From Thalassoroseus pseudoceratinae (GTDB lineage Bacteria > Planctomycetota > Planctomycetia > Planctomycetales > Planctomycetaceae), in NCBI RefSeq assembly GCF_011634775.1, contig NZ_JAALXT010000004.1, forward strand, positions 124,001-188,000: a stretch of 64,000 nt of DNA, read 5' to 3'. Within the stretch, counting starts at the first letter, position 1. Every line of letters starts with the position of its first letter. Below the pieces are notes generated by a model. It made no database searches. It saw only the letters and a program-made list of their open reading frames with translations, and was not told the DNA's origin. Positions 27,171 to 35,919 of the stretch are shown piece by piece. Position numbers and translations under genes: made by a program.

Positions 27171-28247
27171 ATGTTGAGAAATTTCTCGGCCTGGGCCCCC
27201 TTGTTCCTTTTGGCTTTGGTCATCGATAATACGTCGCTGGTCTTCGCGCAACGTCCATCGGGCGGTTGGATTGCAGACCGTATGGACTCGAATAACGACG
27301 GTGAAATTGATGAGAATGAAGCCAGCCGACTCCCTGGGCCATTTCAAGAAGCCTTGAGAAACGAACGACTACGTTTCCCGATCAGCAAAGACCGTTTCGC
27401 GGAAATCGTCCCCCGGTTGATGGAAGAGATGCGACGGAACGGGAGTTTCGGCCGCCCTCCAGGAGGTGGACCCCCCGGTGGTGGACGGGGCGGAGATGAC
27501 CGTCGCGGTTACGGTCGTGGCGACGATGACGGGGATCGCGGTCGCGGCTACGGCCGAGGTGGACCACCAGACCGTGGAGGATACGATCGTGGCGGATCGG
27601 ACCGCGGGGGATATGATCGGGGTCGTGGAGACGATCGAAACCGCGGTGGATATGGCCGAGGCGGTTGGGGTGACCGAGGCGGTTCGGATCGCGGTCGATC
27701 ATCAGACCGTCGCGGGGAATCCTCCAAGGAAAAAGAAGAACGGCCGCGTGTCACCGTCGATCTTGCGGAAGCCTACTCGGAAGCCGACAGCGACGGCGAC
27801 GGGCAAATCGCTCTGTATGAATGGCGTCAGTGGAAACCGGCGGAACTGAACCAGTTCTTCCTCGCCGACGCTAACCGCGATTCGTTCCTCACCCCACGCG
27901 AGTTGGAAATTTTCGAGAAATTTCCCGTCACGGAAACCGATGCCACAACGATGGCGTCCAATTTTCTCGCGAGTTCCAACGCGGGTCCATCATCGCCGAA
28001 CGGTCCGGCATCTCGATCGACAGACGCCCCAAAGGACAAACCGAGCGCAAAGGAAGCTCAGTATGTTTTTAAAGTTTTGGACCGCAACCGCGACGGCGAA
28101 ATCACGGAGGATGAATGGCAACGTAGCAAAGGTGCGCGAGCCGGGTTTGAAGAAGCTGGCATCAAAGTGCCATTGCCCGCAAGAATTGACACCTTCCTAG
28201 CTGTTTACCCATACGAACGGTTGTTCCCCCAAATGACCATCCGCTAG
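27171..28247 (+). CDS. Secreted EF-hand protein with Arg-Gly-rich linker
   Basis: A 358-residue exported protein. The signal peptide ends near VFAQRPSG. Calcium-binding loops are DSNNDGEIDENE (about 39-50), DSDGDGQIALYE (about 205), DANRDSFLTPRE (about 228) and DRNRDGEITEDE (about 305). All four keep the 'D-x-[DN]-x-D' and terminal Glu. Residues about 95-185 are a low-complexity linker made of GRGG, RGGYDRGG and GDRGRG units, positively charged overall and rich in Asp as well. An AGGGA lies upstream of the ATG at 27171. It is divergent from the gspD-like gene, whose product ends in a similar RGG-rich tail; joint function in the envelope is a guess. Confidence 0.85.
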   Translation: MLRNFSAWAPLFLLALVIDNTSLVFAQRPSGGWIADRMDSNNDGEIDENEASRLPGPFQEALRNERLRFPISKDRFAEIVPRLMEEMRRNGSFGRPPGGGPPGGGRGGDDRRGYGRGDDDGDRGRGYGRGGPPDRGGYDRGGSDRGGYDRGRGDDRNRGGYGRGGWGDRGGSDRGRSSDRRGESSKEKEERPRVTVDLAEAYSEADSDGDGQIALYEWRQWKPAELNQFFLADANRDSFLTPRELEIFEKFPVTETDATTMASNFLASSNAGPSSPNGPASRSTDAPKDKPSAKEAQYVFKVLDRNRDGEITEDEWQRSKGARAGFEEAGIKVPLPARIDTFLAVYPYERLFPQMTIR

Positions 28248-28347
28248 ACCGCGATTGAGGCTTCCGTGGATATCTCAAAGCTTTTGTTTTCCGATCACCA
28301 CGAGACAGCCCCCGCTGCGACCAAAATCCACTCGTCATGGAACACGC

Positions 28348-29955
28348 TCACTGCGATGGAGCGACTTCGGCAGGTTCAGACTCCCAATAGACTGGTCCGA
28401 TGACGCAGCGATCAAAGTCGGCTCCGTTGGGGGATCGCGGAATCTGACGTATTTCCCAAGAGTTTTCACCGGACTGAACCATACCGTGGGGAATCGGAAC
28501 TCGAATTTCGGTCTCGGAATGGTGCCGCGAAAGAAATTCGTTTAACACGGCAACTCGCTGATCGTTGACCCACAACTGCGTGGTCATCGAACCATTCCGC
28601 AACTCACGAAGATATCGGCTGCCAAGAAACGTGTTCGGTCCTGATGGCTCCAAGCCGCTTGTGGTCAATCGCACAAACTGTTTCGCCGCCGGTTCAACCC
28701 TGGCAATACGAAACTTCTCCGCCCAACGCGTTCGTGGTCCCACAAACGGAATCCGGTGATTCAGTAACACCTGCCGTGTCCCATCGAAGAGAGGCTCCAC
28801 AGTTGCCACCTGTTGGGTCGGGCAGGAAAACTGGCCCAGGATCGGATGAGCCACGGAATAGACGCCTTTCTTATTGGCTCGGATCGCAACTTCCAACTCG
28901 TCCACCGGTGCGGTTGCCGGAGCGAGTTGCCACGGCCGAAACCGCACACGCCCCCACTTTCCTGTGACTTTAGCTTCTGCGTAAGACTTATGTTCTTGCT
29001 CGACAGACCGCCCGTTCCAACCGACCGCTCGCACATCGGTCCATGGCGTCACCACATGTTGCTCACCGAATTTCCATCGAATGGACCGTTTGCCCACGTG
29101 CAGAATTTCGCCGTAGAGTCGGCTGCCATCGAACTGGGTGATCGAAGCTTGAGCGTTGTCGGACACAGGGGAATCGGATTGGTCGGTATCGGTCGGCCAG
29201 CGTGACTGGAGCAGTAAATCGTCGAACCCGACGGATGCATTGGCGTCGAGTTCCATCTCAATCGCAGCCAATGAGCCACCTGATGTCTTACCATTAGCGA
29301 CGACAACATCATTCGCCAACAGTCGCACACCATGTTCGCCGAAAATCACGGTCCACCGAGTGGGTTTCACGGATCGGGAGACGGAATACGTCGCCACACG
29401 GAGATTCTCGGTTGTCACTGTGGATTGACCGGCTTGATCGAAACGGAGGTTCAAACGCCGCACAACATTGCCGTCCTGAAAAGACAGCGACACCTCTCCG
29501 GAATTTGAGCCAGTCGAGACGGGTCGGGTGGTCCAGCAGAACCGCCCGGCGGTCAACGCTTTTGTCGAGCGGAAATCCCATCGGGTAGTTTGATCGTTCG
29601 CAACCCACGCGGTTGATGAGGAGCCTGAATCGATCGATTTCAGCGGAAGTGGTTGGTCGTCGACAGTTCGCAGCTTGCTTGCGTTCTCGAAATCTTCGAA
29701 GAACACGTCCCGCCAGCCGGGTTGTTGAGAAATTGTCGAAACGAACTCCCTCGGCACTTGAACAACAGAACCGCCCCGCAATCGTAGCGAAAGTGTCCGT
29801 TCGTCACTTCCCAAAACTTCCGCTGAGATCTGCTCACCGGATGCCAACTCGACGACTCGTAATGGACTGGCCGACACGTTCGGCAATGCTGTCGGTCCGG
29901 CAGTCAGCAGGGAACCGATGAAACTGACAGTCGGTATCAGCGAGCCAAACAACAT
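28348..29955 (-). CDS. Secreted protein of unknown function
   Basis: A protein of 535 residues from the ATG at 29955; a GTG at 29982 would add nine. The N-terminus is hydrophobic (LFGSLIPTVSFIGSLLTAG), probably a signal sequence. A small beta domain (VVELASGEQISAEVLGSDE) resembles the SH3-like 'L-x-x-G-x-x-i-x-G-x-l' motif seen repeatedly in planctomycete proteins, and recurs near residue 270 (ITQFDGSRLYGEILHVGKRS). Between them lies a beta-rich region about 90-255, perhaps a concanavalin-like fold. No catalytic motif is recognised. The gene overlaps the 3' end of the sulfatase-maturase gene by 19 bases, so the two are co-transcribed. Confidence 0.65.
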   Translation of the reverse strand: MLFGSLIPTVSFIGSLLTAGPTALPNVSASPLRVVELASGEQISAEVLGSDERTLSLRLRGGSVVQVPREFVSTISQQPGWRDVFFEDFENASKLRTVDDQPLPLKSIDSGSSSTAWVANDQTTRWDFRSTKALTAGRFCWTTRPVSTGSNSGEVSLSFQDGNVVRRLNLRFDQAGQSTVTTENLRVATYSVSRSVKPTRWTVIFGEHGVRLLANDVVVANGKTSGGSLAAIEMELDANASVGFDDLLLQSRWPTDTDQSDSPVSDNAQASITQFDGSRLYGEILHVGKRSIRWKFGEQHVVTPWTDVRAVGWNGRSVEQEHKSYAEAKVTGKWGRVRFRPWQLAPATAPVDELEVAIRANKKGVYSVAHPILGQFSCPTQQVATVEPLFDGTRQVLLNHRIPFVGPRTRWAEKFRIARVEPAAKQFVRLTTSGLEPSGPNTFLGSRYLRELRNGSMTTQLWVNDQRVAVLNEFLSRHHSETEIRVPIPHGMVQSGENSWEIRQIPRSPNGADFDRCVIGPVYWESEPAEVAPSQ

Positions 29956-31316
29956 TTCTTGTACTTTCGCCCGGAACCACACGGACAGGGAGCGTTTCGG
30001 CCGACGGACTCGCTCGGCGTGTTCCGAAGGGTTTGCAGAGCCGAGGATTGTTTCGGCGAGGATTTCGACCGGCGTTGGTGCATGACATTCGCCGGCGAAC
30101 GACCGTTCCGAAGTTCCTCAGCCATCAGCTCCATCACCGGTCGAATGTGATTGAAGAACTTGCGATAACCGGCACACAGGTAATTCAATCCCGCTTCGCC
30201 GGTGGGAGTTTCGATAAACCGATTCTTCGGACATTCGCCATTACACATAAAGCGAACTTCGCACTCCCGACAATACTGCGGAAGTGTCGTTTCTTTCGCC
30301 TCGCCGAATTTGCGTTGGGGGTCGGAAGCTGCGAGATCGAGAATCGGCAATTCATGAATGTTGCCTAGTCGAAACTCAGGTTCGACAAAGTGGTCGCAAC
30401 TAAACAAATCGCCGTTGTGCTCCATCGCGAGCGCTCCGCCGCATTGCCGGCGAAACACGCACAAACTCGGCTCATGCCCCGACCATGCAGCCAAAGCTTG
30501 ATCAAAAATCTGCACAAACACCCGACCGACATCACGGCGAACCCATTCGTCGAAAACCGCAATCAAAAAATCACCGAACTGCTCCGGAGCCACACTCCGA
30601 CTGCTAACACGGTCTTGCCAGGGATTACTGGGGCCTTCGCTTGTGATCGGTAATTCCAGTTCCGCATGCACTCCCACACCGCGGCGTTCCACAATTGGAA
30701 TGAATTGCAGAAATTGAACCCCATTGTCTCGCAGATACGTATAGACCTTTCGGCCGTAATCGCCATTCACACGGTTCACGACGACCAAGACATTGTATTC
30801 CACGTTGTGCCGTTGCAGCAGTTTCAACGCGTTCAGGACCGCGTGGAATGTGCCTTGGCCTTGCTTGTCGTAGCGGTAGCGATCGTGCAATTCCGCTGGG
30901 CCATCGATCGAAAGACCGATCAAGAAATGGTGTTTGCGGAAGAACTGACACCAATCGTCATTCAAAAGCACGCCGTTGGTTTGCAACGTGTTGACGATCC
31001 GCGTGCGAGCCGGGGCGAACTCCTGTTGATACGCGACTGCTCGTTGAAAAAACTCGAGCCCCAGAAGAGTCGGTTCACCGCCTTGCCAAGCGAACGTGAT
31101 CTCGGAGGCAGTTTCCGGCTGAGCGGCGATGTACTGACGGACGTATTCGCGGAGCGTTTCGTCGGTCATCCGCCAGCGTTCGCCGGACGGGTACAACTCT
31201 TCTTTATGCAGGTAGTAGCAGTATTCGCAATCCAGATTGCAAATCGGCCCGATCGGTTTGGTCATGACGTGGACACCATTCGGCAACCGAGCCGTTTCAG
31301 CGTCGCGAGTTGTCAT
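29937..31316 (-). CDS. Anaerobic sulfatase-maturase-type radical SAM enzyme with C-terminal SEC-C motif
   Basis: A 459-residue SPASM-domain radical SAM protein of the anSME family, which oxidises an active-site Cys or Ser of sulfatases to formylglycine. The SAM cluster motif is CNLDCEYCYYL; WQGGEPTLLG and LQTNGVLL follow. C-terminal auxiliary clusters are covered by CVFRRQCGG, CDHFVEP, CRECEVRFMCNGECPKN. This region ends near residue 370, and about 60 residues later the protein finishes with NAPCPCGSGRKYKKCC, a SEC-C zinc motif like that of SecA. I choose the ATG at 31316 (AAGG just upstream and AGGAG further up) over a GTG at 31346. Planctomycetes are sulfatase-rich, which supports the role; no sulfatase gene is adjacent. 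Confidence 0.9.
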   Translation of the reverse strand: MTTRDAETARLPNGVHVMTKPIGPICNLDCEYCYYLHKEELYPSGERWRMTDETLREYVRQYIAAQPETASEITFAWQGGEPTLLGLEFFQRAVAYQQEFAPARTRIVNTLQTNGVLLNDDWCQFFRKHHFLIGLSIDGPAELHDRYRYDKQGQGTFHAVLNALKLLQRHNVEYNVLVVVNRVNGDYGRKVYTYLRDNGVQFLQFIPIVERRGVGVHAELELPITSEGPSNPWQDRVSSRSVAPEQFGDFLIAVFDEWVRRDVGRVFVQIFDQALAAWSGHEPSLCVFRRQCGGALAMEHNGDLFSCDHFVEPEFRLGNIHELPILDLAASDPQRKFGEAKETTLPQYCRECEVRFMCNGECPKNRFIETPTGEAGLNYLCAGYRKFFNHIRPVMELMAEELRNGRSPANVMHQRRSKSSPKQSSALQTLRNTPSESVGRNAPCPCGSGRKYKKCCLAR

Positions 31317-31364
31317 GCCTTCGGTGTGCTCCTGTGTTGAACCCACAGTCTCGAACGTGGTTTG

Positions 31365-31799
31365 TTACAAATCCTGATCGAGTTTCTCAATCCGTCGTTG
31401 ATGTCGACCGCCATCGAATGGTGTTTCTAGCCAGGTCTGAATGATTTGCTCGGTGAGTTCCCAAGTCAGCATTCGTTGACCGATCGACAAACAATTCGCG
31501 TTGTTGTGCTGTCGACCAAGTTTGGCGGTTTCGACGTTCCAACATAACACGCATCGAACACCCGGCACACGGTTGGCTGCAATGGCTTCCCCGTTGCCGG
31601 AACCACCCAGAACGATGCCACGATCGAACTCCCCGGATGCGACGGCTTTTGCGGCGGGAATAATGAAGTCGGGATAGTCCACCGAATCGTTGGAATCGGT
31701 TCCAAAGTCCCGCACTTCGTGCCCGGCTTCGGTAAGCATTTGGTAAATTCGCTGTTTGTACTCGAATCCCGCGTGGTCCGAGGCCAAGGCAATTTTCAT
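31365..31799 (-). CDS. rpiB: Ribose-5-phosphate isomerase B
   Basis: Interconverts ribose 5-phosphate and ribulose 5-phosphate in the pentose phosphate pathway. The 144-residue protein has the RpiB start MKIALASDHAGFEYK and the phosphate-binding VLGGSGNGEAIAANR. In this loop Gly stands where Escherichia coli RpiB has its catalytic Cys, and Glu follows, as in the mycobacterial type where Glu is the base. The C-terminal NANCLSIGQRM block is conserved. The ATG at 31799 follows the HEAT gene terminator, so it has its own promoter in the 85-base gap or is reached by readthrough. Confidence 0.93.
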   Translation of the reverse strand: MKIALASDHAGFEYKQRIYQMLTEAGHEVRDFGTDSNDSVDYPDFIIPAAKAVASGEFDRGIVLGGSGNGEAIAANRVPGVRCVLCWNVETAKLGRQHNNANCLSIGQRMLTWELTEQIIQTWLETPFDGGRHQRRIEKLDQDL

Positions 31800-31835
31800 C
31801 GAAGGTCGTTCGTAAGAGAAGTTTCAATTCAGACA

Positions 31836-31873
31836 AGAAAAGCGATCCGGCCGGCCCGTTCGCCAACCGGATC
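31836..31873 (-). terminator. Rho-independent terminator after the HEAT-repeat gene
   Basis: On the minus strand GATCCGGTTGGC pairs with GCCGGCCGGATC (two G-T pairs) to make a 12-bp stem with a six-base loop, followed by GCTTTTC. It lies 11 bases after the HEAT gene stop, ahead of rpiB. Confidence 0.75.
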
Positions 31874-31883
31874 CGTCAACAGA

Positions 31884-33935
31884 TTAGAGTTCTTCCAAGG
31901 CAGCTTTCGCGGCTTCACGAACTTCTTCATCTTCATCCTGCAACAATTCTTTGAGGGCATCTTTGACAACAATATTGTCTTTGGCGACTCGCCCCAATGT
32001 CGTTGCCGCTTCCAACCGGGCTTTCGGGTTGGCTCCCTTCAATGCCTTGAGCAACAATGGAATGGCCTTCTCGACGACTTTCGGTTCTGGCTTGATTTGC
32101 AAGAGAGCCCATGCCGAAACCGTCTTCTGCAACTCATCGCCTTCGAGCAACATCTTCTGCAACGCGGGAACGGCTTCTTGGCCATCTTCGCCAAGTTTCC
32201 CGAGCAAGTATGCAGCGGTTGCGGAAACGCGGGCATCGTCACCTTCGAGCAACTTGACGGCTGTCGGCAGAGCCGGCTTCGCAGCCGCACCCATTTGTGC
32301 CAATGCCGCCAAGACTTCAGTTTGCACGGTTGGATCAGCGTCGTCTGCTGCAATGATCAACTCGGGAACAGCAACTTTGGCCGGTTCGCCGATGCGTCCC
32401 AAAGCCATCGCAGCTTCACGACGAACCAGTGCGTCCTCACGAGACAATCCGCCGATCAAGCGTGGTACGGCGAGCTCGATGAACTCGGGATTCTCGGCGT
32501 CCAGCAAGACCAAAGCGAAGGCACTTGCAGATCGCACTTTCTCATTCTCATCTTCGACCGTCTCTTTGAGAGCCGGAATCGCCTTCTCAGCACCGATTTT
32601 GCCGAGGGCGTAAGCGGCACCGGCTCGACCGGGGTTGTCGTCGGACTTCAACAGTTCAACCAACGCTTCGGTCGCATCCGACGCTTTTGTTCCCATCGCC
32701 GCCAACGCGACGAGTGTTTCACGTTGGACAGCAGCGTTCTTCGAACCGAGCAACTTCACCAAAGCGGGCACGGAATCCGCTGCGTCTTCGCCTAAGCTGG
32801 CAATGATTGTGACCGCAAGCAACTGATAGTTTGGATCGTCAAGTTTTTTGACCAACACATCCAAACCAGGGCCCCCAATTCGGCCCAAAGCATCAGCGGA
32901 ACTCAGCGTGACTACACCGGAATCATCGCCCAAGGCTTTTTCCAATTGAGGAACAGCCGACTTTGCTGCCGGACCGATCGCTGAAAGCGAACGAGCTGCC
33001 AACAGCCGAACGGTCGCTTCGTCATCAGTCAGCCGCTCTGCAATCGCATCCACAGCGGAACCCGCGTCTGCTCCGAAAGCGCCCAGAGCCTGCAACGTGT
33101 TCGATCGAACCGCAACCGATTCGGAATCTAATAGTTTTGCGAGTGCTGGCACGACCGCATCGGCATTGGCGCCGATCATGCCCAACGCTCGGGCTGCATG
33201 CCATTGGACTCGTGGATCGTCGTTCTCCAGAGCGGCCATCAGAGGCTCGGCGGCTGCTTGCGCGGGTTCACCGATTGCTGCCAATGCATCACAGGCGTTG
33301 AAGACGACTTCGGGATCATCGCTTTCCAGCAATTTGGCCACTCGTTTTACAGCCGGCTTTCCGACCAGGGCCAACCCTCGCATGGCGTCACTGCGGACGG
33401 TTTCGTTTCCGGCTTTCAAACCACTGATCAGAACGCGAATCGCCTTTTGCGGGGTGTCGGCATCATCTTGACTGATTGCAACGACGGCGCGGGCTGCGGA
33501 GACCCGGATGAGGGGCAACTTTGTATCTACCAACTTTTGCAAGGCAGGCAATGCCTTCGTGGCTTCAGGACCGATATGCCGAAGCGTTTCGATGGCGGCA
33601 TATTTTAGGATCAACGAATCGGAGTCCAATTGTTTGATCAATTCCGGCGTAGCGGCGGAAGCCTGTGGACCAATTCGCCCCAGAACGAGAATAATCTCGT
33701 GTCGTAAAATAAGGTCATCGCTGGCGGCCAGTTTGTCGACCAGTGTTGGCACGGCTTCAGCCGCCAACGGACCAAATTTCGAGAGACTTGCAACCGCTTT
33801 TCGCTGTGCTTGCAGATCACCTTCGGTCAGGGTTTTCTCGATCGCTGCGATCGAATCGTCCGCCGCTTGAACTTGGAGCGGTGGTGCCAGACACACCACG
33901 CTGGCAAACACGGTCGTCCAAACAAGTCGCGTCAT
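31884..33935 (-). CDS. Secreted HEAT-repeat (PBS-lyase-like) protein
   Basis: A 683-residue exported protein. The signal peptide ends near QVQAADDS. The whole mature part consists of about 17 HEAT repeats of roughly 37 residues, each with patterns like AVPALVKLLGSKNAAVQRETLVALAAMG. The repeats are unusually even and Ala/Leu/Asp-rich, consistent with a superhelical solenoid that binds protein partners. GGAG sits 8 bases before the ATG. A strong terminator follows. No enzymatic domain is present. The periplasmic location follows from the signal peptide; partner unknown. Confidence 0.88.
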   Translation of the reverse strand: MTRLVWTTVFASVVCLAPPLQVQAADDSIAAIEKTLTEGDLQAQRKAVASLSKFGPLAAEAVPTLVDKLAASDDLILRHEIILVLGRIGPQASAATPELIKQLDSDSLILKYAAIETLRHIGPEATKALPALQKLVDTKLPLIRVSAARAVVAISQDDADTPQKAIRVLISGLKAGNETVRSDAMRGLALVGKPAVKRVAKLLESDDPEVVFNACDALAAIGEPAQAAAEPLMAALENDDPRVQWHAARALGMIGANADAVVPALAKLLDSESVAVRSNTLQALGAFGADAGSAVDAIAERLTDDEATVRLLAARSLSAIGPAAKSAVPQLEKALGDDSGVVTLSSADALGRIGGPGLDVLVKKLDDPNYQLLAVTIIASLGEDAADSVPALVKLLGSKNAAVQRETLVALAAMGTKASDATEALVELLKSDDNPGRAGAAYALGKIGAEKAIPALKETVEDENEKVRSASAFALVLLDAENPEFIELAVPRLIGGLSREDALVRREAAMALGRIGEPAKVAVPELIIAADDADPTVQTEVLAALAQMGAAAKPALPTAVKLLEGDDARVSATAAYLLGKLGEDGQEAVPALQKMLLEGDELQKTVSAWALLQIKPEPKVVEKAIPLLLKALKGANPKARLEAATTLGRVAKDNIVVKDALKELLQDEDEEVREAAKAALEEL

Positions 33936-34252
33936 GGATTATCTCCGAAGTAGAATCGTCGAATGTGCGTGAAATTCGCTGAAGCCCAATTTTGCAAGCC
34001 CGGCATACGAGCTAACAACCGATGTGGTTATTCTGTCGGCTTTGACCGGGGATGCGCTTGATCCTGACAAGAATCACTTCCATAATCATAATAGAGCGAT
34101 TTTGACTGCTGCTTGGATTTCAGTTCGTCTGAGGACTGATTATAAACGGAATTGGGATGCCGATTCTACCATCTTTCCCGTCAGTCTGCTTAAACAATCA
34201 TTCCTTTGGCTCATCACGACGGATGGTGGAAGCCAGTATCGAGGACAGAACC
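33936..34252. other. Divergent intergenic region upstream of the HEAT and 221-residue genes
   Basis: About 320 bases, moderately AT-rich in the middle (around 34075-34145). I see no gene, repeat or clear operator. It must contain promoters for both flanking divergent genes. Confidence 0.4.
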
Positions 34253-34918
34253 ATGAAGTTTCGATTCGCAACACTGATGGGGTTGGCCCTGCTTGGGCTT
34301 GCCACAACCCCATTGCAAGCCCAAATATTCCGTCCCGGTTTTTACGGTGGCTACGGTCTCCCTTACGGCTATGGTGGCGCCGCAGGTTACACGCCGGGCA
34401 TGTACCAAAAATTCGGGCAAGCCGAAATGATTCGTGCCTCAGGCGAAGCGTATAAAGATGCCACCGCCGGAGCAATCAACTACGAAGACGCACGCACGAA
34501 GTATATCGACAACCAACTGCACTACACGAATATGTACATCCAACAGCAAAAAGCGTTGGAACAATTTCGCGAAGAAAAAAATGAAAAGCGAAAAGCCGAA
34601 CGCCTGCAATGGCAGCGGAATCGGAAACCTCGCGAACCCGAAACACTCTCGCCAAGCCAACTCGATCCGTCGCAAGGCTCGATCAAATGGCCAGAACCGT
34701 TGATGGACCCAGCCTACGCGATGTTGCGTGCCGAAATTGAGGATGCATTCAAGGCACGGGCTTTGACATCGGCCGCGAACACGTCAGACATCCTCGATTT
34801 GACCGACCAAATGCTGGAACGTCTGCAAACACACGTGAAAGATCTGCGTCCGTCCGCATACATTGCCGCACGAAAATTCATCGAAGGACTTGCGAACGAA
34901 GTGCGTGGCGATTATTGA
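34253..34918 (+). CDS. Small secreted protein of unknown function
   Basis: A 221-residue protein. The start at 34253 is supported by GAGGA 7 bases upstream and by the resulting signal peptide MKFRFATLMGLALLGLAT with cleavage near LQAQ. A short Gly/Tyr-rich segment (GFYGGYGLPYGYGGAAGY) follows, then a predicted long helix with many Gln, Lys and Glu (about 85-140, YIDNQLHYTNMYIQQQKALE) that could be a coiled coil. The C-terminus is helical. I recognise no family. A hairpin after the stop separates it from fhcC. Confidence 0.7.
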   Translation: MKFRFATLMGLALLGLATTPLQAQIFRPGFYGGYGLPYGYGGAAGYTPGMYQKFGQAEMIRASGEAYKDATAGAINYEDARTKYIDNQLHYTNMYIQQQKALEQFREEKNEKRKAERLQWQRNRKPREPETLSPSQLDPSQGSIKWPEPLMDPAYAMLRAEIEDAFKARALTSAANTSDILDLTDQMLERLQTHVKDLRPSAYIAARKFIEGLANEVRGDY

Positions 34919-34921
34919 TGG

Positions 34922-34955
34922 GACGAGAAAGCCGACTGGCGGCTGATTTCTCGTT
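34922..34955 (+). terminator. Hairpin after the 221-residue gene
   Basis: ACGAGAA plus AGCCG pair with CGGCT and TTCTCGT around a five-base loop, with a small bulge. The tail TTCTCTTGC is only moderately U-rich, so termination may be partial. Confidence 0.45.
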
Positions 34956-34975
34956 CTCTTGCAACTAAATCAACC

Positions 34976-35797
34976 ATGCCGCTTGTCATTGAACTCAAAG
35001 AGTCCAGTTCGATACCTCTCGAAGTGGACTCAATTTCTTTAAAGAGCGTCTGTCGCCAAGCCAACGACGAAATTCTGAAAACGCCGATACAACGCGGCAA
35101 CAAGCAAGTCGAGCTTGGCGAATTCTTCCACGTTCATGGCTCAGCCGCCGACGACAATGAAATGCGTTGGCAAGGCGATTTGTCCAAGGTCAAACTGATC
35201 GCCAATAAGCTGGAGAGTGGCCGAGTCGTTGTTGAAGGCAACGCGGGGATGCACCTCGGCGCGGAGATGACCGGTGGTGAGATCACCGTTCACGGCGACT
35301 GTGCCGATTGGTTGGGTGCGGAAATGCATGGCGGACGCATTCGCGTGCATGGCAACGCCGGACACCTTGTTGGAGCCGCTTACCGAGGTGGTCGTCGGGG
35401 CATGACCGGCGGGGAAATTCTCATCGACGGCAATGCCGGCAACGAAGTCGGCCATACGATGCGGCGTGGACTAATTGCCATCGGTGGTCGAGCAGGTGAC
35501 GCGATCGCGTTCAATATGATCGCAGGAACCGTTTTTGTCTTCGGCGAATCTGGCATCCGTCCCGGTGCGGGAATGCGTCGAGGCACCATTGGATTGCTCG
35601 GCCCCGAATCCGCAACCGATCTGCTCCCCACATTCCAACATGCCTGCAATTACCATCCGCAATTCTTAACCGTCTACCTGCGACACTTACGATCTTTGAA
35701 TTTTCCGCTGCCGGACGATTGTTTCGATATCGATTATCGGCGATATTCGGGCGACTTCCTGGAACTTGGTAAGGGAGAAATTCTCCTCAGAGCATAA
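34976..35797 (+). CDS. fhcC: Formylmethanofuran dehydrogenase/formyltransferase subunit C-like protein (FhcC/FwdC)
   Basis: A 273-residue beta-helix protein. The central part (about 80-215) is a run of repeats of the type 'G-x-i-x-V-x-G-n-A-G-x-x-x-G-x-x-M-x-G-G': VEGNAGMHLGAEMTGG, VHGNAGHLVGAAYRGG, IDGNAGNEVGHTMRRG. This is the fold of FwdC/FmdC in archaea and FhcC of methylotrophic bacteria and planctomycetes, where Fhc hydrolyses formyl-H4MPT to formate. The C-terminus with FQHACNYHPQFLTVYLRHL matches the FhcC end. The same repeat occurs in the C-terminal domain of glutamate synthase, but this protein stands alone and has the Fhc-type ends. fhcA, B and D are not in the window, so the gene is separated from the other subunits. 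Confidence 0.85.
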   Translation: MPLVIELKESSSIPLEVDSISLKSVCRQANDEILKTPIQRGNKQVELGEFFHVHGSAADDNEMRWQGDLSKVKLIANKLESGRVVVEGNAGMHLGAEMTGGEITVHGDCADWLGAEMHGGRIRVHGNAGHLVGAAYRGGRRGMTGGEILIDGNAGNEVGHTMRRGLIAIGGRAGDAIAFNMIAGTVFVFGESGIRPGAGMRRGTIGLLGPESATDLLPTFQHACNYHPQFLTVYLRHLRSLNFPLPDDCFDIDYRRYSGDFLELGKGEILLRA

Positions 35798-35919
35798 CGC
35801 TCTGGAACTTCTTCCCTAAAGCGATGCGTGCCCCGGTTCCTGTCGCTGCACACACCGGGTCTACCGCTCATAAAGTCTGGGCTTCGAAGTGGCTCTGGCA
35901 GATACAGTATTTCAAACTC

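Noticed and set aside
34976-35797. Glutamate synthase alpha subunit C-terminal domain as identity of the beta-helix gene
   Set aside because: It shares the repeat, but the protein is free-standing and its two ends match FhcC/FwdC.
35824-35919. Upstream extension of oleC to the ATG at 35824
   Set aside because: The extra 32 residues do not resemble OleC N-termini; the ATG at 35920 gives the known start pattern.
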